A stretch of DNA of 64,000 bases. Source: an uncultured Aquimarina sp. GTDB taxonomy: Bacteria; Bacteroidota; Bacteroidia; Flavobacteriales; Flavobacteriaceae. A model generated the notes under the pieces. The model was not told the DNA's origin, did no database searches, and saw nothing but the letters and a program-made list of their open reading frames with translations. The stretch covers positions 55,316 through 119,315 of the forward strand of contig CANMKX010000014.1 in NCBI GenBank assembly GCA_947498595.1, given 5' to 3'. How positions within the stretch are numbered: position 1 is the stretch's first letter; every line of letters starts with the position of its first letter. Below are positions 52,867-61,677 of this stretch, in pieces. A program made the position numbers and the translations under genes.

Positions 52867-55800
52867 CTAAGATTCTCTTTTTCGTTTGATAACTCCCCAA
52901 GAAATAGCACCTCCTAGTAATAAAATCAAAAGGATAAGTGTAGAAAGATTTTCTTTTACAATTGTAGAGACATCTTCAAGAGAGAGCTCTTCTTTTTCTA
53001 ATACCATTCCTTCATCAGTTTCTTGAGATTGATTTTGTCCGTCTCGAACAGATGCAATCTCTTGTGTGTATGTTTCTTGTAGGTCCGAACCAGCTAAGAG
53101 CTCAGAAATCATTTCTTTTAATTTAGAATTATCACAAACAAAGCCACTACAACCAGCTTTGTGGTCTTTGATTAGTTGAGCATGCATTTGTACGATATCT
53201 TTAGTAACGGTTTCACTTGGTTTCCAATATCCTTTACGAATTGTTTCCAGCATCACAGCCGTCATCTCTTGTAATGCATATGGGTTTGTTTTTTTAAAGA
53301 AATCTACAGTTCCTAAATTATCTTTATCCTTTACATAGATGTCATAATACCCCTCCCAAATTTCATTATCGATAGCATCAGGTTTCATTACGTTCCATCC
53401 ATAAGTATCTCTAAAACTTTCAGCAAAACCTTCGGCAGCACTTTCTCCTTCAAGCATTTGTGCTTTGATATATTTTGGATTAAAAAGATTGGTTCTAGTT
53501 TCTATCCAGATAGCTTCTTTTAATCCTTGTACTTTTGGATTGTAGCGATTTCTATAATCGTTAAAATAACCATCGGGATCTTTTCCAGTTGTAACTCTAA
53601 TACTTGCCGTTAAACCTCCCATAAATTCGTATACGTGGTCTAGCGAAATAGGACCTGTTTCGTTTGATGATCTTGGATGCATAACAATTTCTGTATTGCT
53701 CATCATGGTTTCAAAAAGCCCTGCTTTATAGTTAGCCCAATTACCTTCTGCATACATGGCTCCCATATTTTTGATATAAGTATCAGCAATTTCTTGTTCT
53801 GTTTCCCATTTATCACCTTGCTCTACTAATCCCATTATAGCAGTACCATAATTTCCGTTAAGTCCTCCAAATACTCTTATTTTTGAAAATTGTTGAGCTT
53901 CTTCGGGAGAAAACCCTTTTTCTTTCATTTGTCGCTCTGCAAGTGCTGTTCCTTGTTTTACATAGTTTTGATATTTTTCATCATCTTCAGCATCCGAAGC
54001 TAATTGGATTGCCTTATGAATAAGATTAATTCTAGAAGCAGCCAAATCTCTAAATTGACCAGATGTTTGTACCAATACATCAATACGTGGGCGTTTTAAT
54101 TGTGTTATCGGAATTAGCTTAACATCGTGAACACGACCATAAGAGTTTCGTATAGGTTCAACGCCAAGCATATAAAATATTTGACCAATATTTAATCCTT
54201 GATTACGAATAAATTCTCCACCCCATAAAGAATAAGCAATCTTTTTAGGATACTCACCGTGTTTGGCTATATGCTTTTGTAGTACTTGTTGCGCTAGAAT
54301 TTTTCCAGCTTCAAAAGCTTCTTTAGTAGGAGTTACTTGTTCGTTTATAGAATATAAGTTTTTTCCAGTAGGTACTGCCAGTGGATTTGATACAGGATCT
54401 CCTCCAGAAGATGGGGAGATATATCCTCCATTCATCCCATTAACAAAAGCATCTAATTCTATCGAAGGAGAAATTTTAATTCCTTCACGATAATTTTTAA
54501 TGTCAAGTAGACTTTCTTTTAATTGTAAAAGAGCTGATAATGTCTGTTTTTCTTTATTTTGAATACGAGTCCATTGTTTAGCAATAAGTGCTTTTTTATT
54601 TAAAAGTATTTCGCGCGCTTTATTACTTTTAAGAATTGCTTGAACTGCTAACAAATCATTTTGTCCATCGAGCGATGCTTCTGTAATAGCTGAGGTATTA
54701 TTTAAATAAAAATCTACATTTTTTTGATGCTCTAAAACAACAGATTTTGTCGCTGATTTTAATTGTTTTATTAAAACATTTTCTGAAGCTTTATAGAGCT
54801 GTAAAAAAGATGTTAAACGATCTTTTTCGTTAGCCTTTTTTAGTATTCCTTCATCTATCTTAGAGCGATAAGATTGTATTCTTTTTTGAATAGAAGTATC
54901 ATTTATCAAAGATAATACAGCAATTTTTTGTATACTATCTTGGATAAACTCTAAGAATTGTTTAAAATATTTATCCTTTAAAACCTGTACTTTCCATGCT
55001 ACATCATTATTAAAACTAGCAGTAGTTTCAAATTGTTTCAAGCTTTTTGCGTCTAATAATCCAGAGAATTCCGTATAACCTTCAAGAGTATTGATATGTT
55101 CAATACCTTTAGAAGTATTTCTATTAGCAGAAAGATGTACTAGAAGACCTTCAGCTTTCTTGAGTGTCATTTCCTCCTTTTGTAAGCTAGATTTAGGAAC
55201 CATGGTATGTGTTTTTATATCATATACCATTTCTTCCTTATGATTGTTTGCTACTTTTTTAGTTTCTTTTTTCTTACGAGCATAACTTCCACCATAATAA
55301 GCCGAAATAGGGCTTTTTTCTAGAGTACCATAAGTTTCTTGAAGTTGAAGTAATAAAGTTTCGTTATTGTTACCAAAGAAATGCAAAGGATCTTCATCTT
55401 GTAAAAGAATTTTTTTGATCATAAAACTTGCTTGTGCCTCAAAATCATCAGGAGCTATAGCTGCTAGAGAATGATATTCTAGTTGATGCGTATTCGAGTG
55501 TTTTTTATGATCATGCTTGTGGTGATGTTTTTTTACTGCTTGTAGTTTGGTGTTATTAGTTAATGAAGCTAACTGTTTTAGACTAGAAGCAATAGGATCT
55601 ATAGCCATCATACGAACAGTTTCGTTTGTTTCGTCTACGGTTTGCGAAACTCCGTAACTATGTAATCCCATGATAATTTTTTCTCGCTCTACTTCATGTA
55701 AATAGTGATGAATATCATCGATCGTTTTACTACTTAATTCAGATACTTCTTCTTTGCTTAATTCTAAATCTTTATCAAGGGATAAAGAATCAATTACAGT

Positions 55801-57720
55801 TAGAATTTTACTTTTTAATTGAGCTTTTACTGTCGGATTTTCTACTTCTCCATATTTGTGTAATACTTCCGAAATATTTTTTAGATCCCCATATAATTGC
55901 GAATCAGAATACGGAGGAGTAAGGTGAGATACCATGGTAGCATATGTTCTACGTTTAGCCATCATTGCTTCACCAATATTATCAATAGAATAGATATATA
56001 AATGAGGAACAGGTGCAATTAGTGCTTCTGGCCAATCTTTTAAAGACAATAGTAATTGTTTCCATGGAGTAAACTCTACACTTCCGTGTGCTCCAAAATG
56101 AGCTACAACATCGGCATTGAAGCCTTTTCGTGCCCATAGATACGAAGCTATATATGCATGTGGTGGAGCCTTAGGAACTCCATGAGCTAATTTAAATTCG
56201 TTTTCGCCTAAAGCAGCAGCAAGTACAGGCATAATTACAATATTACCAAATTGTACTCGTGGTATTGCTAGGTGTGGAGTGTTCTCTTTTTGAGTGACCA
56301 TATAGGTTCCAGGAGCTTCGCCATAACTATCTACTACTTGTTGGAAACTTTCTGGATGTAACTCACTTGTTGCCCATGATTTGTAGGTTTCGGTATCGAT
56401 TAAAGCAGGATTTCCTTCTTGAACAAATTTTTCTAAAGTACCCAATGCATAATCACCTAGTAAAGGACCTTCTGTATGAATGCGATTCATGAAATGATCA
56501 AAATCATCGGTTAAGTTACCTAGGTTGTATCCTTCTTTTTTTAGGCGGTGTAAAACACTAAAAATAGATTGACCAACTTCAAGGCCACCAGCAGATAAAG
56601 CATTTTTACCATTTCCTTTATAATAATAAATCACAAGTTTTTTGTCAGCATTAGCTTTTTCTTTTAAGCTTAACCAACGTTCGGCAGTTTCGCAAAAACG
56701 ATCTATTCTACCAGGAATTGGTTGGTATGAATGAAAGCCGTTTTCGTTGATATACTCGGCTGCTACTGCAAAAGGATGAATTGCACCATCTAACTCTGGA
56801 ACAACAATGTTTTGCCCCATAATTCCTCCAGAAATTCCTTGCTGATCATTTCTCCAATCTTCTTCTTTTTGATATACTAATTGAGGTGTGAGGTAAAGGA
56901 TATTTTCTTGTTTTAACCAATCCACAGCTTCATCACCAAAAGATATTCTCCCATGAGGAAAATTGATGACCATATCCGGATGTAATTTTTTTAAATTTTC
57001 AAGTTTCTTTTTAAACCCTTCTAATACTACAACATTAAAATCTCTTTTTTCAAGAGAAAGAATCATCTCATCCATATACGAACGGAATTGAGATTGAGAA
57101 CTGCTATTGGCACTCATTAGAACGATGGTAGGTTTTCCTTCTTTATAAAGTCCTTTTTCTTTGTAATACTCCCAATATGCTTCAGGTGTTTCAAAATAAT
57201 CTGTAGTCCCTATTCGGTAAAATAAATCCTTAGGAAATACTTTAGGAGGTGTAATTTCGTCTACAAATAAACTACGCTTGTCAAAAACTTTACGCGAATA
57301 GTTTAAAAAACGTTGAATATTAGTAACCCCTTCGTTGTCAAAACAATCTTTGATATAAGTAAGATCTTCTCCAGTAATATTACTAAAGTCATTCTCTTTA
57401 CTAGTAGCAAGTAATACGTGTACTTTACTACCATTATCCATGGCTTTTTTTAAATTGTTTTTTTGAACCTCGGTTAAAATACTGATATGGAATAAATAGA
57501 TAACAGGGTAGGAGGTTAACTCTGAAAAATCATTGGTTTTTGGATCAATTTGTACAGTATTAATAAATTGATTTTTATTGGCCTCAACGATCTCGGCCAT
57601 TTGCGAATCTCTAAAATTAATCAATCCGATAGTAGTGATTTGGGATTGATACCAAGCATAACTACCTATAAGAAAGAGAAGTAATGCAATGGTTATTTTT
57701 ATGAAAGTATTCCGTTTCAT
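52867..57720 (-). CDS. hmuS: CobN-like chelatase HmuS, membrane-anchored
   Basis: A giant protein of 1617 residues. It is related to the large subunit of cobalt/magnesium chelatases; HmuS members of haem operons in Bacteroidota are linked to removing iron from haem. Residues 7-24 form an N-terminal anchor and about 1590-1610 a C-terminal helix, so it probably sits in the inner membrane facing the periplasm. CobN blocks include FGAHGSVEFTPWKQLLLS, YIYSIDNIGEAMMAKRR, KIAYSLWGGEFIRNQGLNIGQIFYMLGVEP, VFGGLNGNYGTAIMGLVEQG and PRSSNETGPISLDHVYEFMGG. An insert at about 725-1080 holds a His-rich run HHHKHDHKKH (732-741) and a coiled-coil stretch, making it longer than usual CobN (about 1250-1300). 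It ends the operon of small membrane proteins; no cobalamin genes are near. Confidence 0.9.
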   Translation of the reverse strand: MKRNTFIKITIALLLFLIGSYAWYQSQITTIGLINFRDSQMAEIVEANKNQFINTVQIDPKTNDFSELTSYPVIYLFHISILTEVQKNNLKKAMDNGSKVHVLLATSKENDFSNITGEDLTYIKDCFDNEGVTNIQRFLNYSRKVFDKRSLFVDEITPPKVFPKDLFYRIGTTDYFETPEAYWEYYKEKGLYKEGKPTIVLMSANSSSQSQFRSYMDEMILSLEKRDFNVVVLEGFKKKLENLKKLHPDMVINFPHGRISFGDEAVDWLKQENILYLTPQLVYQKEEDWRNDQQGISGGIMGQNIVVPELDGAIHPFAVAAEYINENGFHSYQPIPGRIDRFCETAERWLSLKEKANADKKLVIYYYKGNGKNALSAGGLEVGQSIFSVLHRLKKEGYNLGNLTDDFDHFMNRIHTEGPLLGDYALGTLEKFVQEGNPALIDTETYKSWATSELHPESFQQVVDSYGEAPGTYMVTQKENTPHLAIPRVQFGNIVIMPVLAAALGENEFKLAHGVPKAPPHAYIASYLWARKGFNADVVAHFGAHGSVEFTPWKQLLLSLKDWPEALIAPVPHLYIYSIDNIGEAMMAKRRTYATMVSHLTPPYSDSQLYGDLKNISEVLHKYGEVENPTVKAQLKSKILTVIDSLSLDKDLELSKEEVSELSSKTIDDIHHYLHEVEREKIIMGLHSYGVSQTVDETNETVRMMAIDPIASSLKQLASLTNNTKLQAVKKHHHKHDHKKHSNTHQLEYHSLAAIAPDDFEAQASFMIKKILLQDEDPLHFFGNNNETLLLQLQETYGTLEKSPISAYYGGSYARKKKETKKVANNHKEEMVYDIKTHTMVPKSSLQKEEMTLKKAEGLLVHLSANRNTSKGIEHINTLEGYTEFSGLLDAKSLKQFETTASFNNDVAWKVQVLKDKYFKQFLEFIQDSIQKIAVLSLINDTSIQKRIQSYRSKIDEGILKKANEKDRLTSFLQLYKASENVLIKQLKSATKSVVLEHQKNVDFYLNNTSAITEASLDGQNDLLAVQAILKSNKAREILLNKKALIAKQWTRIQNKEKQTLSALLQLKESLLDIKNYREGIKISPSIELDAFVNGMNGGYISPSSGGDPVSNPLAVPTGKNLYSINEQVTPTKEAFEAGKILAQQVLQKHIAKHGEYPKKIAYSLWGGEFIRNQGLNIGQIFYMLGVEPIRNSYGRVHDVKLIPITQLKRPRIDVLVQTSGQFRDLAASRINLIHKAIQLASDAEDDEKYQNYVKQGTALAERQMKEKGFSPEEAQQFSKIRVFGGLNGNYGTAIMGLVEQGDKWETEQEIADTYIKNMGAMYAEGNWANYKAGLFETMMSNTEIVMHPRSSNETGPISLDHVYEFMGGLTASIRVTTGKDPDGYFNDYRNRYNPKVQGLKEAIWIETRTNLFNPKYIKAQMLEGESAAEGFAESFRDTYGWNVMKPDAIDNEIWEGYYDIYVKDKDNLGTVDFFKKTNPYALQEMTAVMLETIRKGYWKPSETVTKDIVQMHAQLIKDHKAGCSGFVCDNSKLKEMISELLAGSDLQETYTQEIASVRDGQNQSQETDEGMVLEKEELSLEDVSTIVKENLSTLILLILLLGGAISWGVIKRKRES

Positions 57721-57741
57721 GTGTTTTTACTATTATATAAA

Positions 57742-58068
57742 TTATTCTTCTGGGATATAGATGATTTCTCCGTTTTCGAGTTGATAAGCAGTACCTACTT
57801 TTTTACCTTTACCTTTAGAAGATTTTCCTTGTGTTCCTTTATATTTTTCAATTGTTTTTCCTTTTTTCTTAATGATCTCCATGTTAGCCTTACCAGGATT
57901 TTTAACAACAGTAAAATCTTCGTCAGCTATCATTTCTGTCATTTGGAATCGAGTCACTAATGCCACCATTAATGCTACAGCAAATACCATTGCGAGATCA
58001 AATAGATTGGCCATTCCAGACATGGGATCATCATCGTGATCAGATTTTAAGAAATGACCTCTACGCAT
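57742..58068 (-). CDS. DUF2149 small membrane protein of the Hmu system
   Basis: A 108-residue protein with a basic N-terminus (MRRGHFLKSDHDDDPMSGMANLFD), one transmembrane helix (about 22-42, DLAMVFAVALMVALVTRFQM) and a Lys/Gly-rich periplasmic tail ending GTAYQLENGEIIYIPEE. DUF2149 proteins accompany the MotA/TolQ-like protein in hmu operons, a layout parallel to ExbB-ExbD. It overlaps the upstream gene by 8 bp and precedes hmuS by 21 bp. It may form the ExbD-like part of an energy-coupling unit dedicated to HmuS; this is inference. Confidence 0.82.
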   Translation of the reverse strand: MRRGHFLKSDHDDDPMSGMANLFDLAMVFAVALMVALVTRFQMTEMIADEDFTVVKNPGKANMEIIKKKGKTIEKYKGTQGKSSKGKGKKVGTAYQLENGEIIYIPEE

Positions 58069-58660
58069 CGATTTGTTTTTTATGATGAATACTCTTAGCT
58101 ATAAATTCAAGGTTATTTAAATCTGCAACGTACCATCGTTGTTTAACCAATTGAGTTACATATCCGATAGCCCCAGCAAACAATCCAACTACGGTTGTAG
58201 AAAAAGCTACTTGCATGTTTTGAGCCATAGAAGCAATATCACCTTGAGCTAACCCAACAAGCGCAGGTCCCATAGGGATTAGAGTTCCCATTAAACCTAT
58301 CATAGGCCCCAATTTCGCCAGTGATTTAGAACCACTCAGGTCTTTTTCAGAAGCTAATTCGAAATCGGATAGTATTTTTTCTACAACATGGGCTTCATTA
58401 TTTACAAACATACGTTTGACATGAGTGTTGAATAATTTGTTTCCTTTTAAGGATTGTTGAATATCAGCTGTAATAGAGATATCTTGAAGATTGTTTAGAA
58501 ATTCTTGTTGGTATTTTTCGTGTTTTAAACGATTAATATACATCCCGAAAAAACCTCCTAATAGCATTAGAGAGCGAATAAATCCGAAAAGTAAAAGTGC
58601 AATTACAGGGATTAATAATCCTGTCGATATCCAATATAAAATGTTGGTTACGTTATTCAT
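58061..58660 (-). CDS. MotA/TolQ/ExbB-type proton channel protein of the Hmu system
   Basis: A 199-residue membrane protein with three helices: about 10-38, 110-136 and 150-172. The conserved TolQ/ExbB region is SLAKLGPMIGLMGTLIPMGPALVGLAQGD followed by MQVAFSTTVVGLFAGAIGYV, including the Thr that lines the channel in this family. It overlaps the upstream gene by 4 bp (ATGA) and the downstream DUF2149 gene by 8 bp, so the products are probably made in fixed ratio as a complex. It likely uses proton flow to drive haem processing by HmuS or a receptor. Confidence 0.88.
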   Translation of the reverse strand: MNNVTNILYWISTGLLIPVIALLLFGFIRSLMLLGGFFGMYINRLKHEKYQQEFLNNLQDISITADIQQSLKGNKLFNTHVKRMFVNNEAHVVEKILSDFELASEKDLSGSKSLAKLGPMIGLMGTLIPMGPALVGLAQGDIASMAQNMQVAFSTTVVGLFAGAIGYVTQLVKQRWYVADLNNLEFIAKSIHHKKQIDA

Positions 58661-59340
58661 GAAATTGAGTTGTTGTTACGTTTGTATATAAAATATCCGA
58701 TGCCTACTAACGCAAAAATGACACTAGCAGTAAATAGGATAGGGATAAATTCTATAGTGATTTGAGAAAAAGTTACTTTATTGCCTTTTGCGATGAGCGG
58801 TAAAAACATGGCAGATAATAATTGAAAAACTATAATTAATGCTTTAATTTCTAGCCTAGCATTCCAATCTTTAATTGTCTTTTTAACTAAAAATATAGAT
58901 ACTAGAAGAATCAAAATGAGTGCAAAAACAAATGAAAAAGCTAAAATGCTGTATGGAATATTATCAATAGCCAAAAACAGGTATGTCTGTAAAAAGAAAA
59001 GACCTGATAAGAAAATCGCAGATGGAAATAAAGTAATCCAAGCAGTCCAATTAAGAAATTTAGGAGTAAAGTATCCTTTTAATTGCAATACAGTTAAGCA
59101 TAACATTAAGAAACCTTCAAAGACCTGTAGCATGGCGATTCCTGAAACAATTGAAGGTTGGTTACTGATCCATTCTAAAGTTTGATTGGTTTGTTGAGCC
59201 GAAAATCGATACAGTACTAAAGGAACAATTGCTATTGAAAAAAGAGCAATCCCATAAACTTTTTTTGATTGGGCTAAAGAAAGATGCATTACAGTATATA
59301 TGAAGGTAATGCTGAAAAAAAATATAATAAATATCCACAT
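58657..59340 (-). CDS. Multi-span membrane protein of the Hmu system (HmuV-like position)
   Basis: A 227-residue membrane protein with about seven hydrophobic helices (1-20, 28-45, 62-85, 92-118, 125-150, 160-180, 198-220) and few charged residues. I do not recognise a characterised domain. It starts the transcription unit leading to hmuS, has its own double iron box, and overlaps the TolQ-like gene by 4 bp. P. gingivalis-type hmu operons also carry a small uncharacterised membrane protein beside these genes. It could be a haem or iron permease, but nothing in the sequence proves this. Confidence 0.72.
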   Translation of the reverse strand: MWIFIIFFFSITFIYTVMHLSLAQSKKVYGIALFSIAIVPLVLYRFSAQQTNQTLEWISNQPSIVSGIAMLQVFEGFLMLCLTVLQLKGYFTPKFLNWTAWITLFPSAIFLSGLFFLQTYLFLAIDNIPYSILAFSFVFALILILLVSIFLVKKTIKDWNARLEIKALIIVFQLLSAMFLPLIAKGNKVTFSQITIEFIPILFTASVIFALVGIGYFIYKRNNNSIS

Positions 59341-59350
59341 GGCTTTATAT

Positions 59351-59385
59351 TTATGTAGACTAAATCTAAATAAAGTACAAATATA
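59351..59385 (-). promoter_or_regulatory. Promoter of the hmuS operon with iron box
   Basis: Box at 59351-59373: arms TTATGTA (one mismatch) and TAAATAA around GACTAAATC. The reverse-strand -7 element TATATTTG is at 59378-59385, just upstream of the box. Confidence 0.72.
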
Positions 59386-59410
59386 TAGGTGAAGTGTAAT
59401 AAAACAAATT

Positions 59411-59433
59411 TTATTTAGATTAAATTTAAATAA
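59411..59433 (-). promoter_or_regulatory. Second iron box of the hmuS operon
   Basis: Perfect arms TTATTTA and TAAATAA around GATTAAATT, 37 bp upstream of the first box. Two boxes per promoter suggest cooperative repression. Confidence 0.72.
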
Positions 59434-59662
59434 ATAAAATAAACTGATTTAAAAGTATTGGTAAATAGTGGTTTATGTTGTTGTTTTTGTGAAGAGGAGC
59501 ACAGTTTTGACAATTGAAAATGGGATAAAATAAGGAAGTTTTGTGCAAGAAATGAAGAGAGAATCCAAAAATTAACACTAGCTAGTTAGAATTCTGTCAA
59601 GCGTTGTTAAAAAATCGTTTTGATTTTTAGGTTAGCAAGCATAATTGATTAATGGTATTTGA
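59434..59662. other. Intergenic DNA without a recognised gene
   Basis: AT-rich sequence between the hmuS operon promoter and the end of the methyltransferase gene. It contains TTGACAATTGAAAATGGGAT-type sequence at 59507-59526 that recalls part of the xusA activator region, but the 21-bp half-site spacing is not kept. No ORF or clear terminator is seen. Confidence 0.5.
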
Positions 59663-60481
59663 TCAAGTTGTTTGTAAAAGATACATATGTTCGTTGAGGA
59701 TATCTTTAGGGATTTTTTGAGATGTAGCATATGTTGATTGTAAACTATGAGCATCTTGATGATCAATAAGACGATACGATTTAAGATTTTTATAATAAGT
59801 GTCTGGTATAGTTTGGTAAGAAAACCCTTGTAATCGACGATTGAAAAAATCCAATAAACGATTAAATGCCGGTGTTGTCTCTATGGTATCTTGAAAAGAA
59901 ACACTACCTACATAACCTCCTGTTTGTTGTAAATGAGAAAAGAAATGAAACAAGCGATCAGTATCTTTTCTTGATAAAAAAAACAAGACTCCTTCTATTA
60001 AAATAAAAGAAGGCATATTTTTTTGTATAGCTTCAATTTTTGATAATAGCTGTTCCTCATAAGCAGTATTAAAATCGGTAGCGATATAATGAATATTTCT
60101 TTTAGGAACGGTTTTATCTGTTTCCCAGATAGAAACTTTTTCTTTTTTATACGAAATCACATTGGGTTGATCGATTTCTATATGGATTAAACCTTCGGGT
60201 AACGCATATGGATACATACTAAAACCTGCTCCAAAATTAATAAGTACCTTGATTTTATCTGAAAGAAATAAGTGTTTGATAGTTTCTAGAAAATAGCGAT
60301 TTCGAAGCGAATGTAAAACAGCTTCGTATGGAGATACTTCTTTAGCAATATTACGAATCCACACTTCGGTTTTTGGATGAGACCATAGGTATGCATAAGG
60401 ATCTTTACTAATATCTTGGTGCTTTTCTCTGTAAATAGAAGTCATAAAAGCAGTTTCATGTATAGCTATGTTTTTTTCCAT
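59663..60481 (-). CDS. SAM-dependent methyltransferase, LCM/PPM1 family
   Basis: A 272-residue class I methyltransferase. LINFGAGFSMYPYAL (about 79-93) is the SAM-binding GxGxxxxxxR-like loop, followed by HIEIDQPNVISYKKE (acidic end of strand 2), YIATDFN and FILIEGVLFFLSRKD, the usual LCM-family EG(V/L)..YL motif. Substrate unknown: family members methylate carboxyl groups of proteins or small molecules such as polyketides. It is monocistronic, starts at ATG 60481 and has no iron box. It marks the left side of the accessory region. Confidence 0.82.
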   Translation of the reverse strand: MEKNIAIHETAFMTSIYREKHQDISKDPYAYLWSHPKTEVWIRNIAKEVSPYEAVLHSLRNRYFLETIKHLFLSDKIKVLINFGAGFSMYPYALPEGLIHIEIDQPNVISYKKEKVSIWETDKTVPKRNIHYIATDFNTAYEEQLLSKIEAIQKNMPSFILIEGVLFFLSRKDTDRLFHFFSHLQQTGGYVGSVSFQDTIETTPAFNRLLDFFNRRLQGFSYQTIPDTYYKNLKSYRLIDHQDAHSLQSTYATSQKIPKDILNEHMYLLQTT

Positions 60482-60951
60482 AAAATATAGTTAATAGATC
60501 ATTTTTCTAAGATAGCTAATATATACCAAAAGAGCCTGATTCTGGAAGAGAAAACAGGCTCCTATAATTAAATGACGTAAAAAATTTATAACACTTATTT
60601 TTTTGAATAGTTTATGGACTATCCGATTGTCATTTAATTCTGTATACTTAAAATAATAATTAAGAGAATCAATTGTACAAGTTTAATAACGATGATTTTA
60701 TGTAGAAGTTGCAAAAGGAATCGTAATTTTTTAAATAGTGAAATCATTAATAAGAACATGATTTCTAATTTTCTACAGGAAACGAGTTTTAGGATTTTAA
60801 AAAGAACAAAAAGTATGTTGTATGTATGTTTTTAGTTATCAAAGTGGCTGTGTTTACAAAAGGATGCTAGTGAATTGATCTCTAGATTTTATTACCATTG
60901 AGGATATTGTATGTAGGTATTATATATTGTGAAAAAAAGAAATAAATTCTA
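60482..60951. other. 470-bp intergenic region with inverted repeats
   Basis: No ORF was found. It contains GAGCCTG...CAGGCTC (60532-60538 with 60555-60561), a possible weak terminator, and an 11-bp perfect inverted repeat AATTAAATGAC (60566-60576) with GTCATTTAATT (60629-60639). The rest is AT-rich and unremarkable. It could be remnant DNA left by insertion of the accessory genes to the right. Confidence 0.5.
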
Positions 60952-61173
60952 CTACATTTTTAAAAGTTCATCTATAGGCATCTCAAGTCCGTTAGCGATT
61001 TTTATTAAAGTAAGTAAACGTGGATTTGTTCTGCCTTTCTCAATCATGTATAATTGAGTTCGACCAATCTCACAATCAAAAGCAAAGGATTTTTGATCAA
61101 TCTCCTTTTCTTCTCGTAATTGCTTGATTTTAGCACCTAAATTTTGAAAATATTTTTCTTCTTTCGTGTTCAC
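60952..61173 (-). CDS. XRE-family helix-turn-helix regulator, small
   Basis: A 73-residue DNA-binding protein that is almost all HTH (about 10-70): LGAKIKQLREEKEIDQKSFA, then CEIGRTQLYMIEKGRTNPRLLTLIKIANGL. Size and layout match controller (C) proteins of restriction-modification systems and antitoxin-type repressors. The start codon is GTG 61173 (in-frame ATA/TTA upstream only). It is divergent from a SymE-like gene, with a perfect inverted repeat GTGTTCG/CGAACAC between them and a similar half-site over its own start codon, so it probably represses itself and the neighbour. Confidence 0.85.
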   Translation of the reverse strand: MNTKEEKYFQNLGAKIKQLREEKEIDQKSFAFDCEIGRTQLYMIEKGRTNPRLLTLIKIANGLEMPIDELLKM

Positions 61174-61225
61174 TATACCGAATTTCGATAAATTATTTAC
61201 ATATTGTGTTCGGAATAACGAACAC
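61166..61225. promoter_or_regulatory. Operator between the XRE regulator and the SymE-like gene
   Basis: GTGTTCG (61206-61212), a 6-bp spacer and CGAACAC (61219-61225) form a perfect inverted repeat 8 bp before the SymE-like start codon. A related sequence, GTGTTCACTATACCGAA (61166-61182), overlaps the GTG start of the XRE gene and keeps one arm. The pattern suits binding of an XRE dimer at two sites. Confidence 0.65.
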
Positions 61226-61232
61226 TGAATAA

Positions 61233-61415
61233 ATGAATCTATTTAGAAAACTAAAAATCTATCAAAAATACCAACCTCGTGAATGGAAATATATAGCTGT
61301 TCCAGAAATTAGACTTGAGGGAAAATGGTTGAGAGAACTCGGATTTGAAATCGGAAAAGAAATTAAAGTTGAACAAAAAAAGAATAAATTAATTATTACG
61401 CTGACTGACAAATAA
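61233..61415 (+). CDS. SymE-like toxin-type protein (AbrB fold)
   Basis: A 60-residue protein. The segment VPEIRLEGKWLRELGFEIGKEIKVEQKKNKLIITL (given here only as its markers: PEIRL, GKWL, LGF, KLIITL, residues 23-57) is the SymE-family pattern. In E. coli SymE is an SOS-induced, antisense-RNA-controlled endoribonuclease-type toxin. Here it is paired divergently with an XRE regulator rather than an obvious antisense RNA. The toxin role is inferred; many family members are untested. It starts 60 bp from the XRE start with a shared operator. Confidence 0.78.
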   Translation: MNLFRKLKIYQKYQPREWKYIAVPEIRLEGKWLRELGFEIGKEIKVEQKKNKLIITLTDK

Positions 61416-61677
61416 GAAGAAAAACTAATGCCAAAAACTAAGCATTTGGACAATTCACAACGCAAAATCTGAATGCAGTGTTGATTAAGTTCTACGTATC
61501 ACTATAGACTTAATTTAAGTGTATAGTATTCGAATATTATACGTTTAAAATACTGATACTAATACTGAAAAATTTTTGTTAGTCACTAATTTCATTAACT
61601 TCATTAAAAAAGAACTAGTAAATAACTTCAGAACACTAATTAATTTAATTACCTTTAATAAAAGAAAAATATAAGAG
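61416..61677. other. Intergenic DNA between the SymE-like gene and the palindrome
   Basis: AT-rich, no supported gene (only a 14-codon frame from 61429). A short CAAC...GTTG inverted pair lies at 61458-61483, recalling the hairpin after the nuclease gene at 63923-63940. With the palindrome and leader up to 61761 the gap is 346 bp. Confidence 0.45.

Noticed and set aside
52867..57720. Reading the CobN-like protein as a cobalamin-pathway cobaltochelatase
   Set aside because: No cobalamin biosynthesis gene is near, it has membrane anchors, and it is linked to HmuR, HmuY and TolQ-like genes under iron boxes.
59507..59535. A third AraC-type half-site pair upstream of the hmuS operon (TGAC...GGGATAAAA)
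   Set aside because: The second half-site would be AATAAGG rather than GACG at the 21-bp spacing, and it lies too far from the -7 element.
61262..61465. 67-codon frame antisense to the SymE-like gene
   Set aside because: Low-complexity Phe/Ser-rich translation. An antisense RNA here remains possible by analogy to SymR, but no promoter could be identified for it.
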